Shown here piece after piece: positions 52,650-61,975 of a DNA stretch of 64,000 nt (position 1 is the first letter of the stretch; every line of letters starts with the position of its first letter). The notes beneath the pieces were generated by a model. That model did no database searches and was not told the origin of the DNA. It saw nothing but the letters and a program-made list of their open reading frames with translations. Source of the stretch: Chryseobacterium aahli (GTDB lineage Bacteria; Bacteroidota; Bacteroidia; Flavobacteriales; Weeksellaceae); NCBI RefSeq assembly GCF_022699665.1, contig NZ_JALDNB010000009.1, forward strand, positions 124,001-188,000. The letters run 5' to 3'. The translations under genes were made by a program, and so were the position numbers.

Positions 52650-53165
52650 ATGATAATTTCACTAGTCGGATACATGGGAAGTGGCAAATCTCACATTTCC
52701 AAAATTTTAAGCGAAAAAATAGATTTCAAATTAATTGATCTCGATAGAGAAATTTCTAAGCGAAATAAATTAACGATCCCCGAAATCTTCGAAAAAAAGG
52801 GAGAAATCTACTTTCGTAAGCAGGAAAGAGAAATTTTAGAAGAGCTTTTAGCTACAGAAGAAAATATTATTCTGAGCTTAGGAGGAGGCACGCCTGTTTA
52901 TTACAATAATATGGAAATCATCAACCATAATTCTAAAAGTATCTTTCTCCGAACGTCTATCAATACTTTAATAGAAAGAATTTCAAAACAAAAAGAAAAA
53001 CGACCTTTGATAGCTAATATTTCAGACGAAAACCTCCCCGAGTTTATTGCCAAACATTTATTTGAAAGAAATGAATTTTACAGCAAAGCTCAGTTCATAA
53101 TTGGCACCGATTCTAAAGAACCAGAGGAAATCATGAACGAGATTATCGAAAAACTGTATTTATGA
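52650..53165 (+). CDS. aroK: Shikimate kinase
   Basis: Phosphorylates shikimate in aromatic amino acid synthesis. 171 residues; Walker A GYMGSGKS (7-14), LIDLDREI, FRKQERE and LSLGGGTP for shikimate, and a lid with KEKRPL. Its last 6 bases overlap the convergent S4-domain gene. Confidence 0.96.
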   Translation: MIISLVGYMGSGKSHISKILSEKIDFKLIDLDREISKRNKLTIPEIFEKKGEIYFRKQEREILEELLATEENIILSLGGGTPVYYNNMEIINHNSKSIFLRTSINTLIERISKQKEKRPLIANISDENLPEFIAKHLFERNEFYSKAQFIIGTDSKEPEEIMNEIIEKLYL

Positions 53166-53603
53166 TTCTTTCTCCTCTTCTTTTTCTGAATCGCTCTCTC
53201 CAAAAAAGTCATCCCAATCTGTAAAATCTGAATCTACATCATTTTCTGTATAGCCGTCAATCTCTCTTCTATCCTTTTTGGTAGGTCTTCCTTCACCTCG
53301 GTCTCGGTAATAGCTCTGAGACATTTTTCTCAGTTTAAGCAGCTCATACTGTTCTTTATCTGTGACATCTTTGATATGAAGCGAAACTAATTTAGCCCCA
53401 ATTCTACTTTTGGGGATTTGGATGACTTTTATTTTATAGTCAATTTGATTTTTACGGATTTTAATGACATCTCCTTCTTTTACCTCTTTAGACGACTTTA
53501 CAACCGATGCTCCTATTGCTACTCTGTTCTTTTTGATCTCGTCGGTAGCAATACTTCTGGTCTTGTAAAAACGAATACTCCATAAAAATTTATCTATTCT
53601 CAT
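53160..53603 (-). CDS. S4-domain RNA-binding protein (Hsp15/HslR-like)
   Basis: 147 residues. The S4 domain opens the protein (MRIDKFLWSIRFYKTRSIA ... NRVAIGASVVKSSKEVKEGDVI), followed by a basic and then acidic tail (DSEKEEEKES). Hsp15 rescues stalled 50S subunits carrying peptidyl-tRNA in E. coli. Confidence 0.92.
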   Translation of the reverse strand: MRIDKFLWSIRFYKTRSIATDEIKKNRVAIGASVVKSSKEVKEGDVIKIRKNQIDYKIKVIQIPKSRIGAKLVSLHIKDVTDKEQYELLKLRKMSQSYYRDRGEGRPTKKDRREIDGYTENDVDSDFTDWDDFFGESDSEKEEEKES

Positions 53604-53612
53604 AATTTTTTA

Positions 53613-53620
53613 TACTTTTG
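53613..53620 (+). promoter_or_regulatory. Bacteroidota -7 box TACTTTTG
   Basis: Perfect TAnnTTTG 37 bases before the lipoprotein start. Confidence 0.5.
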
Positions 53621-53657
53621 CCGTTATATTATTTGTAAAGTAATTAAAGTTTTTGAA

Positions 53658-54383
53658 ATGAAAAAAATATTTTTGTATATCCTTGCTGGATCTTTGTGTT
53701 TTTCAGCTTGTAAGAAAGATGATGAAGTAGAAACATTTGTAGAGCCAGAAAACATTGAGGTAAGAAACTCACTTGATGAGCAGGCTATCCAAAAATTTAT
53801 GGATAACAACTACTTAGACACTCAAGGAAACATCAAAGCATTTACAGCAGATGCTGCAGACGATAATTATAAAAAATTATCTGAGCTTAGTCCTCAAAAG
53901 CTTCCATCGGGAGTTATTTACATTAAACGAGACGGTGCACAACCTAATCCGGGAAAAGCAATAGGAGATAACAGCCTTATCAAAACAATGATGAGAGGAA
54001 GTTATTACCGCGCTACTGATATCGACGGAAACGTAGCATTAACTTCTGGCGGAACGTTAATCAATACAATTGATTTGGAAGCTTCTCCGGTAACTGATCC
54101 AACATTTTACTATGTTAAAAAATCAGTTCTAACCGCAGCAACCACTGACGCGGCAAAACAAAGAAGTTATTATGAAATCGAAGGACTTAAAGAAGCACTA
54201 AAATACTTTAACGGATTTGAAAATCTTCCAAACGAAACCTTACCTAATTTACAAGGAGTAATTATCATTCCTTCAAAAGCCGCTTTTGCAAGAGACACTA
54301 ATTATTATAATCTTCAAAATGCATGTTTCGTTTTTAATTTTCAAATTTATCACACAGAAACAAGACCTACCGGTCAGGAATAA
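53658..54383 (+). CDS. Lipoprotein, FKBP-type peptidyl-prolyl isomerase-like
   Basis: 241 residues with lipobox FSAC (Cys18). The C-terminal part has the order of an FKBP domain: GSYYRATDIDGNVALTSG, then IEGLKEALKYFNGF, and NLQGVIIIPSKAAFAR before a final strand (CFVFNFQIYHTE). Active-site aromatics are only partly recognisable, so catalytic activity is uncertain. Lipid-anchored FKBPs (GldI type) occur in gliding bacteria. Monocistronic. Confidence 0.75.
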   Translation: MKKIFLYILAGSLCFSACKKDDEVETFVEPENIEVRNSLDEQAIQKFMDNNYLDTQGNIKAFTADAADDNYKKLSELSPQKLPSGVIYIKRDGAQPNPGKAIGDNSLIKTMMRGSYYRATDIDGNVALTSGGTLINTIDLEASPVTDPTFYYVKKSVLTAATTDAAKQRSYYEIEGLKEALKYFNGFENLPNETLPNLQGVIIIPSKAAFARDTNYYNLQNACFVFNFQIYHTETRPTGQE

Positions 54384-54398
54384 ACAGGAATAAAAATA

Positions 54399-54440
54399 AA
54401 AAAATCCGCTTCAAAAATTTTGAAGCGGATTTTTTTTTTC
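54399..54440. terminator. Bidirectional terminator
   Basis: AAATCCGCTTCAAAA / TTTTGAAGCGGATTT, 15-bp perfect stem with T tracts on both strands, between convergent genes. Confidence 0.93.
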
Positions 54441-54456
54441 TCTTTTTAAATTGAAG

Positions 54457-55959
54457 CTATCTCACATTCCCTAAAATATCTGGGAAATATTTATCTGAAA
54501 GATGCTCAAACTCATCACCTCTCATAAACATTGATGCATCTACTTCTTCGTAGGAACTTCTTCCTGCCGCGGCAATCAATTCGTTACAAGTATGTAATGT
54601 ATTTTTGTGAAAATGGTATACTCTTTCCGCTTTATCCGTTACATCAAGACCTTTGATCAGCATTTTATCCTGCGTTGCTATGCCCGTCGGACAATTGTTG
54701 TTATTACATCTCAAAGCCTGAATACAGCCTAAAGAAAACATAAATCCTCTTGCATTATTGCACATATCTGCACCCATTGCAACAGCCCGCAAAATATCTA
54801 AACTCGTTAGAACTTTTCCGCTGGCAATTACTCTTAGTCTATTTCTGACATTATAATTCTTCAATGTTTTATTCACAAAAATCAAAGCTGGTTCTAGTGG
54901 CATCCCTACTCCATCAGAAAATTCAGGTGGGGCTGCTCCTGTTCCTCCTTCTGCTCCATCGACCGTGATAAAATCAGGATAAATTTTTAAGACATTCATC
55001 TGAACGCAAATATCTTCAAACTCTTTGGTATCGCCAATGCACAACTTAAAACCAACAGGTTTTCCACCTGAAAGTTCTCTTAAATGCTGTACAAATTTCA
55101 ATAAACTAGCAGCATCAGAAAATGATGAATGCGAGGGCGGAGAAATAATCGTTATACCAGGTTGTACGTGACGAATTTTTGCAATCTCAGGTGTATTCTT
55201 CACTCCTGGTAAAACTCCACCATGACCGGGTTTCGCGCCTTGAGACAATTTAATCTCAATCATTTTCACATTCGGAAGTGTTGAATATTTTGTAAATAAT
55301 TCTGGGTTGAATTTTCCTTCATCATCTCTGCATCCGAAATATCCTGTCCCAATTTGCCAGCATAGATCTCCTCCTTCCATGTGGTGTGGAGAAATTCCAC
55401 CTTCACCAGTATTATGATAAAAATTTCCTTTTTTTGCACCACGGTTTAAAGAAATCTGAGCTCTGTCACTCAATGCACCAAAACTCATTGCCGAAATATT
55501 AAATAACGATGCATTATAAGGCTGTGTACATTGTTCGCCACCCACTAAAACTCTTGGAAGTTCTTCTTTAGGAGATTTAGCATAAATAGAATGTTTAATT
55601 CCTTCATACTTTCTGTGATTGACTTCTAACTGAGTTCCGAAAGGTACAGTATCACTCAGATTTTTTGAGCGTCTATAGACCGCTGAACGCTGATTTCTTG
55701 GAAAAGGCTTCCCATCAGTTTCTCTTTCAATAAAATACTGCTGCATTTCGGGAGAAATGTCTTCAAAAAAATACCTGAAATAACCCAAAACAGGAAAATT
55801 TCTAAGAATTGCATGTTTCGTTTGATAGGTATTGTAAATTCCCAATGCATAAACTGCCGTTAAAAATATTGGAATCCAGTAATGGGCTCTGATGAGTAAT
55901 GCCACAATCCATGTGACAATAACCAACACCAATCCCCAAGATAAAAACTTATCTCTCAT
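54457..55959 (-). CDS. FMN-binding glutamate synthase family protein (GltB2-like)
   Basis: 500 residues. Two N-terminal hydrophobic helices (LVLVIVTWIVALLI and IPIFLTAVYALGIY) precede the FMN barrel of glutamate synthase: ISAMSFGALSDRA, NTGEGGISPHH, KLSQGAKPGHGG, TVDGAEGGTGAAP, and the 3Fe-4S cysteines in GCIQALRCNNNNCPTGIATQ. There is no glutaminase domain, so it is not a full GOGAT; its natural donor is unknown. The membrane anchor is typical of this subfamily. Confidence 0.92.
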   Translation of the reverse strand: MRDKFLSWGLVLVIVTWIVALLIRAHYWIPIFLTAVYALGIYNTYQTKHAILRNFPVLGYFRYFFEDISPEMQQYFIERETDGKPFPRNQRSAVYRRSKNLSDTVPFGTQLEVNHRKYEGIKHSIYAKSPKEELPRVLVGGEQCTQPYNASLFNISAMSFGALSDRAQISLNRGAKKGNFYHNTGEGGISPHHMEGGDLCWQIGTGYFGCRDDEGKFNPELFTKYSTLPNVKMIEIKLSQGAKPGHGGVLPGVKNTPEIAKIRHVQPGITIISPPSHSSFSDAASLLKFVQHLRELSGGKPVGFKLCIGDTKEFEDICVQMNVLKIYPDFITVDGAEGGTGAAPPEFSDGVGMPLEPALIFVNKTLKNYNVRNRLRVIASGKVLTSLDILRAVAMGADMCNNARGFMFSLGCIQALRCNNNNCPTGIATQDKMLIKGLDVTDKAERVYHFHKNTLHTCNELIAAAGRSSYEEVDASMFMRGDEFEHLSDKYFPDILGNVR

Positions 55960-56016
55960 AAGAATGTAGATTTAAAATCGTTAAAGAATAAATTTAGTTG
56001 AAATAAAGCAAACAGG

Positions 56017-57363
56017 CTAAGCTTTTGCTAAAAAACTTTCGTAAGACGATTGCACAGAAACCGTGCCATCTGACAGGATTTTTTCTAAAGTTAGAAATTC
56101 AATTTGATTGACAGACGCCGCATCAAAATCTTTTTGTACTCTCACGTAATTTTCTGTGAAACCGTACATTTTTCCATCCTTATTTTCGTGCTCCCAAAGT
56201 ACTGGAAGGGTTTGCCCAAGCTGAGTTTGGTAGAATGCCATTTTTTTCTTTTCAGAAAGAATCCTTAGCATTTTATTGCGTCTTTTTCTTTCAGGAATCG
56301 GAACTGCGCCATCCATTTCGGCCGCCTCGGTATTTTCTCTTTCAGAATAAGTGAAAACGTGCAGATAACTGATTGGAAGCTCATTCAGGAAATTATAAGT
56401 TTCCATAAAAAATTCTTCAGTCTCTCCCGGAAAACCAACGATTACATCAACACCAATCGCTGCATGAGGCATCACCTCACGAATTTTGTTGACTCTGTTG
56501 TTATATAATTTCGTCAAATAACGACGTTTCATTTTTTTCAACAATTCATCGCTTCCAGATTGCAAAGGAATATGAAAATGCGGAACAAAACTTTTGCTTT
56601 TAGAAACCAATTCGATGCTTTCATCCTTCAAAAGATTCGGCTCAATCGATGAAATACGGATTCTTTCGATACCGTCAACTTGATCCAATTCTTTAATTAG
56701 ATCTAAAAAAGTATGCTCGTGTTTTTTGTTTCCAAATTCACCTTTTCCGTAATCACCAATATTTACGCCTGTCAAAACAATTTCTTTAATGTCTCTGGAT
56801 GCAATTTCTTTAGCATTTTTCAAAACATTATCGATGGTGTCTGAACGAGAAATCCCTCTGGCTAAAGGAATTGTACAGTATGTACATTTATAATCGCAGC
56901 CATCCTGAACTTTAAGGAAAGCTCTGGTTCTATCTCCGATAGAATAACTTCCGATAAAGAAATCTGTTTCTTCGATTTCACAAGAATGCACAACACCTTC
57001 ACTTTCAGATTTTTCTAAATCATCAAGATAACTCAAAATGTTGAATTTTTCTTTGGCTCCGAGAACCAAATCTACTCCTGTAATTTGCGAAATTTCTTCA
57101 GGTTTTAATTGAGCATAGCAACCAACAATTACCACCAAGCCTTCCGGATTGGCTTTCATTGCACGCTTTACGTGAAGTTTACATTCACGGTCTGCATTTT
57201 CTGTCACCGAACAAGTGTTGATTACATAAACATCTGCTTTCTCATCGAAACTTACCTTATCATACCCAGCATCTGTCAATTGACGGGCAATGGTAGATGT
57301 TTCCGCAAAATTTAATTTGCAGCCAAGGGTGTGGAATGCGGCAGTTCTGTGAAAGTGAGACAT
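56017..57363 (-). CDS. mtaB: tRNA t6A37 methylthiotransferase
   Basis: Radical SAM enzyme that converts t6A37 to ms2t6A37. N-terminal cluster cysteines Cys15, Cys51 and Cys82 and the radical SAM triad Cys156, Cys160, Cys163 (DGCDYKCTYC). HTLGCKLNFAET at the start favours MtaB over MiaB or RimO. C-terminal TRAM-like domain. 448 residues. It acts downstream of TsaD, also in this window. Confidence 0.94.
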   Translation of the reverse strand: MSHFHRTAAFHTLGCKLNFAETSTIARQLTDAGYDKVSFDEKADVYVINTCSVTENADRECKLHVKRAMKANPEGLVVIVGCYAQLKPEEISQITGVDLVLGAKEKFNILSYLDDLEKSESEGVVHSCEIEETDFFIGSYSIGDRTRAFLKVQDGCDYKCTYCTIPLARGISRSDTIDNVLKNAKEIASRDIKEIVLTGVNIGDYGKGEFGNKKHEHTFLDLIKELDQVDGIERIRISSIEPNLLKDESIELVSKSKSFVPHFHIPLQSGSDELLKKMKRRYLTKLYNNRVNKIREVMPHAAIGVDVIVGFPGETEEFFMETYNFLNELPISYLHVFTYSERENTEAAEMDGAVPIPERKRRNKMLRILSEKKKMAFYQTQLGQTLPVLWEHENKDGKMYGFTENYVRVQKDFDAASVNQIEFLTLEKILSDGTVSVQSSYESFLAKA

Positions 57364-57388
57364 TTATTGTTCCTGAATTTTGTGGGTG

Positions 57389-57396
57389 CAAAGATA
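57389..57396 (-). promoter_or_regulatory. -7 box TATCTTTG for mtaB
   Basis: Perfect TAnnTTTG on the minus strand 25 bases before the ATG. Confidence 0.5.
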
Positions 57397-57429
57397 ATGA
57401 TTTAAATATGAATACTAAATTGATTAAAT

Positions 57430-58068
57430 CTATACTTTGTAATCGTCACTTACTTCCGGACTATTCGCAAAGCAAACTGATGAAGAATTCTGAATTTCTA
57501 CCTCATTTTTCTGAAGATCTTTGATGCATTGCTCTCTTATATTCCAGATTTCATCTAAATTATAGGGAATATTCTTGTCAAGAATCCATTTTTTAAGAAA
57601 ATCTTTGTGAAATGAAATTTTCTCTTCAATAATTTCATTGAATTCTATTTCTCTTTCAATCAGCAATTTAGATTTAAAGTCAGTATAATTTGAATTGGGT
57701 TTTGTAAAATCAAAATATTCATCATCGATTTTCAGATAATTATGAGCTTCTGGAATATAATTTAAATTAAATTTTTCTAGTGTGCTTTTAATTTTCTGAG
57801 TGTATGCTACATTCATCTTAAAAATACCGAGAATTAATTTTACATCTTGCTGATCATTTTCAAGAGCCAATTTTCTTAAAATGGCATGTTTTGTACTACA
57901 GGTTCCGCCTAAATCATTAAAAACGCATTGAATATTATTTTTATCTGAATTTCGTTTGTATGGCAATTCTGAAACATATTTACTAGCAGAATGAAAATCT
58001 GTGATATTTCTGTTTAAAAATTCATTAGAAATAATGCCTTTGTCTTTATGTATGATGAAATTTTTCAT
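57430..58068 (-). CDS. Uncharacterised protein with a transglutaminase-like Cys-His-Asp pattern
   Basis: 212 residues, no signal peptide. The order GGTCSTKHAIL (Cys57), IPEAHNYLKIDDEYFDFT (His109, Asp120) is that of the catalytic triad in transglutaminase-like / papain-like folds. Both ends are helical and charged. I do not recognise a named family. It may be a cysteine peptidase-like enzyme; co-transcribed after the DinB-like gene (6-base gap). Confidence 0.7.
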   Translation of the reverse strand: MKNFIIHKDKGIISNEFLNRNITDFHSASKYVSELPYKRNSDKNNIQCVFNDLGGTCSTKHAILRKLALENDQQDVKLILGIFKMNVAYTQKIKSTLEKFNLNYIPEAHNYLKIDDEYFDFTKPNSNYTDFKSKLLIEREIEFNEIIEEKISFHKDFLKKWILDKNIPYNLDEIWNIREQCIKDLQKNEVEIQNSSSVCFANSPEVSDDYKV

Positions 58069-58074
58069 AATTTT

Positions 58075-58590
58075 CTATTTGAAATTATTCTTCATTTCAT
58101 TATTAAAATCCTCAGATTTATTTCTTGCAATAGATAGTGTTTTCCAATCTTCATTTTTAAGCATTTTCGCAATAAAAACTATTTGACCGATATGATAAGG
58201 GTAATGTGCCAATTGTCTAAAAACCGCATCAATCACCGAATGTGGTTGATTTCTGATGTAAATGGTAGCATTTAGATTCTCCTCATTAATTTGATTTAAA
58301 GCTTCAAAAAGACATTTCCAACCTTTCTCCCAATAGTCTAAAACTTCAGATTTTGTTTTAAAGCTATTTATAAATTCTTCATCACGCACTCTCCAGGGTT
58401 TTTCACCGTCTTCTGTTAGAAAATTCGTCCATCGGGAAATCATATTTCCAGCAACATGCTTGATAATGATAGCGATCGAATTACTTTCTTCATTAAACTG
58501 CCAAAAAATCTGTTCGTCTGAAAGTTGCTCAAATGATTTGTCACCAAGCATCTTATAATATTTAAACCTTTTGATGAATAAATCTGTCAT
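58075..58590 (-). CDS. DinB-like protein (DUF1572 type)
   Basis: 171 residues, four-helix bundle. Metal-site histidines are spaced as in DinB/YfiT proteins: IIKHVAGNMISRW near residue 45 and AHYPYHIGQIVFIAK near 130. Members include thiol transferases (bacillithiol, mycothiol) and many of unknown role. Confidence 0.87.
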   Translation of the reverse strand: MTDLFIKRFKYYKMLGDKSFEQLSDEQIFWQFNEESNSIAIIIKHVAGNMISRWTNFLTEDGEKPWRVRDEEFINSFKTKSEVLDYWEKGWKCLFEALNQINEENLNATIYIRNQPHSVIDAVFRQLAHYPYHIGQIVFIAKMLKNEDWKTLSIARNKSEDFNNEMKNNFK

Positions 58591-58661
58591 GGGTAAAATG
58601 TTTACTATTTATTTAAAACCAATTTAGTGTTTTTCACGTATATAAATGTAAATTGCAGCCT

Positions 58662-59021
58662 ATGAATTGTAAGATCAGCCATTTTATGCAGGATTTAAAT
58701 TCCTTAAATATTGAAAAGCTTGAAAAATGGTTTACTGATGAAACTGTAATCTGGATTCCTCCTTCGAAAGAAATTTCAGGAAAAAGTAGAATCTTAGCTT
58801 TATTCAGAGCCATTTTCAGAAGATATGAAAACATTGAATGGAGCGTTTCTGAAATTTTCCATTTAGGAAATAACAAGTATTTTTATCAGACGAATTCTCT
58901 TGGTAATATGTCAGGTAAAGGCAGTTACACAAATGAAATCTGTACCATCATTCAGTTTTCAGAATGCGGAAAAATCCTTTATCTATCTGATTATTTTAAA
59001 AATACAAAAGTTTTTAATTAA
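58662..59021 (+). CDS. NTF2-like (SnoaL-like) protein
   Basis: 119 residues from ATG 58662. Helix HFMQDLNSLNIEKLEKWF, then ETVIWIPPSKEISGKSRILALFRAIF, a late strand pair ENEICTIIQF-like (NEICTIIQFSECGKIL) fit the cone-shaped NTF2 fold. Ligand unknown. It has no sequence similarity beyond the fold to the cassette 2 protein. Confidence 0.8.
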   Translation: MNCKISHFMQDLNSLNIEKLEKWFTDETVIWIPPSKEISGKSRILALFRAIFRRYENIEWSVSEIFHLGNNKYFYQTNSLGNMSGKGSYTNEICTIIQFSECGKILYLSDYFKNTKVFN

Positions 59022-59022
59022 C

Positions 59023-59049
59023 AAAAGCCATCTCTCTCAAGATGGCTTT
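59023..59049 (-). terminator. Terminator between convergent genes
   Basis: AAAGCCATC / GATGGCTTT stem; better T tail on the minus strand (TTTTGTT). Confidence 0.75.
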
Positions 59050-59069
59050 CATTATTTATTGTGTAATGA

Positions 59070-60902
59070 TTAATTCCTATTTTTAACCAAAATCCATCCG
59101 GAATACTTGATAGGAGCATTATTTCTTTTAGGCTCAGTCCATGTAAATGAGAACCAGTAATTCCCCGTAAGTATCTTTTTGTTTCCTGCTGTTCCGTCCC
59201 ATTTGTAATCTTTGAATTGATCTGCCTGAAACATCTTATTTCCATAGCGGTCATAAACGGTAAATACAAGATTATGTTTATTTGACAAAGCAGAATAATC
59301 TACGTAATCATTTGATCCGTCACCATTCGGAGTAATCGCATTCACAATATTGGGAACTGTAATTTCAACATTCACTTCATGACAGTCGTTAGAGTCTTTT
59401 ATATAAACCATATGCTCACCTCTTTTCACTCCGGTAAAAACATTAGAATCCTGCCAATTTATATTATCCATAGAATATTTATAGGGCGCTTTTCCTCCTT
59501 TTACATTAACAACAACTTTTGCAAAAGAAATGTCTATGCTTGAAATAATAGGCTGAGTATAAGGTAAAACTTTTACATTTTGCATTGCAAAACAATTTCC
59601 GGTCTGAAGTTTCACCCAATAATTCCCTACCGATAACCCGGAAACCACTTGGGTAGTTGCCCCTGTACTCCACTCGTACGAAGCAAAACCAGGTCCTGCA
59701 TCAAGAGTGGCGAGACCATCTATACAAATTGTCTGATCCTTTAAAATAGTAGAATATACTTGTGGAAATATCTTCAAAGTAATTTTCACAATCGTGTAGC
59801 AACCTGCAATATCGGAAACCTTTACATAAACAATTCCACTTCCTGAAACATAAGCATTAGATGGTGTGATAGGGTTTGTTCCGGCTTGTGCAGCGGCTAA
59901 TGTTGTGTAGTATGTTTTTATAGCACCTGGCTGAGCAGTGACATTCGCTAAATCAAGATTAAATGTTGCGACATTTGGATTAGTAGGAGTGGCACAAGCT
60001 TCTAAATTGCCATCATAAGCAGAAATCGAACCTTGTTTAAATTTAAATCTACCTATTTCCCTGCAATAATTAATTGGATTTGTTGGGTTTGCAGGATCTT
60101 GATAATGTACACTGTAATAATAAACTGTAGTTGTATTTACTGTAATTGGAGTGGTAATCGGACTTGCTCCGGAAATCGCTTCATTTTGATTATAATGATA
60201 AGAAACTACAAAATTACTGTTCCCATTTAAAATTCCTGCTGTTAGTACACCAAAATTAAAAATTGAAGGATTCGTACAAATTAAAATCTCTTTAGGATCC
60301 GAAGGATTGGCAGCCGGAGAACCCGGTGGAATCAGAGGAAACTGAAGTATTGCAGGATCAGTGAAAGGAGATGCCAATGCAGCTGTACCGCCCCAGGTAA
60401 GTGTAAACGGCGAAACATTAGTACTTGCTCCACCCTGAAAATTATCTAGGTATAAAAAGTAAGTTTCTCCGGCAAGAACATCCATATATTTACAATAAGG
60501 AGTAGTAGATCCTCCCGCTGCACTGGTTATTGTGCTTGTGAGATTCAAACCTGTATCAGGATTTACACCAATCACCGTTGCAGCATTACATCGTATGGGA
60601 AAGCCAAGACTTCCGCATGAAGTATTTGGTCCGTAAACAGCCCAATCATAATCTACAGTAGGATCTGCAGGATTGATCACAAAAGTAAGAGTTCCGCTGG
60701 TAGCAATCTTAAATTTATACCATATTGAATTATGCTCTCCTGTACTGAGGCAGTCGCCTAAGCTTTCGTTTGTATTTCCTATACCTGTGGGACTGTATGT
60801 AATGCTTGAATTTCCGCAGACACCTAATGCCGAGACGCAATCTCCCTGAGAAAAATAATAATTTGAAATGATGATTAAAAAAAATAGTAGAGTTTTTTTC
60901 AT
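59070..60902 (-). CDS. Large secreted protein with type B T9SS sorting domain
   Basis: 610 residues. Signal peptide ends at YYFSQG. A cysteine-rich N-terminal region (~20-170) resembles PPC/lectin-like repeats (SIWYKFKIATSGTLTFVI, YDWAVYGPNTSC). Middle region has PKD/SprB-like segments (YEWSTGATTQVVSGLSVGNY). The C-terminus is a CHU_C/gliding-motility-associated domain: ITPNGDGSNDYVDY, VYDRYGNKMFQ, ending WILVKNRN. Should be exported through the type IX system whose motor genes lie at 42-47 kb; likely cell-surface or released. Confidence 0.92.
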   Translation of the reverse strand: MKKTLLFFLIIISNYYFSQGDCVSALGVCGNSSITYSPTGIGNTNESLGDCLSTGEHNSIWYKFKIATSGTLTFVINPADPTVDYDWAVYGPNTSCGSLGFPIRCNAATVIGVNPDTGLNLTSTITSAAGGSTTPYCKYMDVLAGETYFLYLDNFQGGASTNVSPFTLTWGGTAALASPFTDPAILQFPLIPPGSPAANPSDPKEILICTNPSIFNFGVLTAGILNGNSNFVVSYHYNQNEAISGASPITTPITVNTTTVYYYSVHYQDPANPTNPINYCREIGRFKFKQGSISAYDGNLEACATPTNPNVATFNLDLANVTAQPGAIKTYYTTLAAAQAGTNPITPSNAYVSGSGIVYVKVSDIAGCYTIVKITLKIFPQVYSTILKDQTICIDGLATLDAGPGFASYEWSTGATTQVVSGLSVGNYWVKLQTGNCFAMQNVKVLPYTQPIISSIDISFAKVVVNVKGGKAPYKYSMDNINWQDSNVFTGVKRGEHMVYIKDSNDCHEVNVEITVPNIVNAITPNGDGSNDYVDYSALSNKHNLVFTVYDRYGNKMFQADQFKDYKWDGTAGNKKILTGNYWFSFTWTEPKRNNAPIKYSGWILVKNRN

Positions 60903-61019
60903 GGCATTCTGTACTTATTTCATCAAAATTAAACAAATATTTAAATGATCACAACAAACACACGCAAAACTTATACAAAATCAGTTAAATTTTAATAATT
61001 ATAATAAAACTAAACAATG

Positions 61020-61820
61020 CTACGATTTAATACTTGTCAAATTTCCGCAAAGGTTTTCAAGATGAAAAATTTTATGAAACGGGCTTTCTACTTCATTCAA
61101 ATGTTCTTTGTCCTGAATAAAAGTATACCTCGACGCCAAAGAATTCATATCTGAAACGATGACCAGCCAACATTCATCAACCGATCTGTCATAATATGGA
61201 AATTTCTCGTTTTTCTTATCTATTATTTCTAAAATTTTCTCAGAACACAGCTCGTCAAAGAGATTCATATTGTATTCGTGGGTAATAAAAACATTTCTTC
61301 GGTGAGTAGATTTCCGGATGCTTTTCACACATCCAATGGGTTTATTTTTTTTAATGCTTTTATAGATATTAAGAATGATTTCCTGCTGCTGCTCTATACT
61401 TTCAAATTTTAAATGAGCGTGAAAAGACAAAAAATAAACACCACGATATTTCGTAGTGTCTTCCTGTTCTAATAATATTTCTGCCTGACGGAATATTTTA
61501 TTTAAATTGCTCTCAACCTTCTTCATTTCAAGATGATTGATGACTTCGGTCAATTCTATTCCGATTTTTTTATTGTTAAATTTTGCGATAAAGTCCGGAC
61601 TTTCGCAGGTAAGATTTTCAAAGGTAACTTCAGGGAAATGATGCATAAAAGAATTGAGCAGCAAAATTTCTGCTTTCTTCTTATATTTTTCCCTGTCATG
61701 AAGCGGAGATTCGTCTATGGTGCGATGATATTTTTCCATCGGCTTCTTTTTCAGATGACGATTCAGGTAATATAAGCTCAGATTCTTGATTAAATCTTCA
61801 TCAGAAAAAACCTTTTTCAT
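61020..61820 (-). CDS. Uncharacterised protein with PD-(D/E)XK-like core
   Basis: 266 residues, basic N-terminus. ESPDFIAKFNNKKIGIELTE has Pro75-Asp76 and Glu89 with Thr91 in place of the usual Lys, a variant seen in several restriction-fold families. KSIRKSTHRRNVFITHEYN follows. May be a nuclease or an inactive relative. Not similar to the nuclease-like protein at 13.3 kb. Confidence 0.7.
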   Translation of the reverse strand: MKKVFSDEDLIKNLSLYYLNRHLKKKPMEKYHRTIDESPLHDREKYKKKAEILLLNSFMHHFPEVTFENLTCESPDFIAKFNNKKIGIELTEVINHLEMKKVESNLNKIFRQAEILLEQEDTTKYRGVYFLSFHAHLKFESIEQQQEIILNIYKSIKKNKPIGCVKSIRKSTHRRNVFITHEYNMNLFDELCSEKILEIIDKKNEKFPYYDRSVDECWLVIVSDMNSLASRYTFIQDKEHLNEVESPFHKIFHLENLCGNLTSIKS

Positions 61821-61938
61821 ATTTGGAAGTTTTTGATTATCAAAAATTTATACTTAAAGGTAACTAAAAAAACTATTCAACAGATATATTTAAAAATATT
61901 TATTATATAATTAATGTAAAGTTTATTTTCTTAATCAA

Positions 61939-61946
61939 TATCTTTG
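61939..61946 (+). promoter_or_regulatory. Bacteroidota -7 box TATCTTTG
   Basis: Perfect TAnnTTTG 29 bases before the phosphorylase-like gene. Confidence 0.55.
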
Positions 61947-61975
61947 ATTCTTTAAACACAAAAATTGAATTTTTT

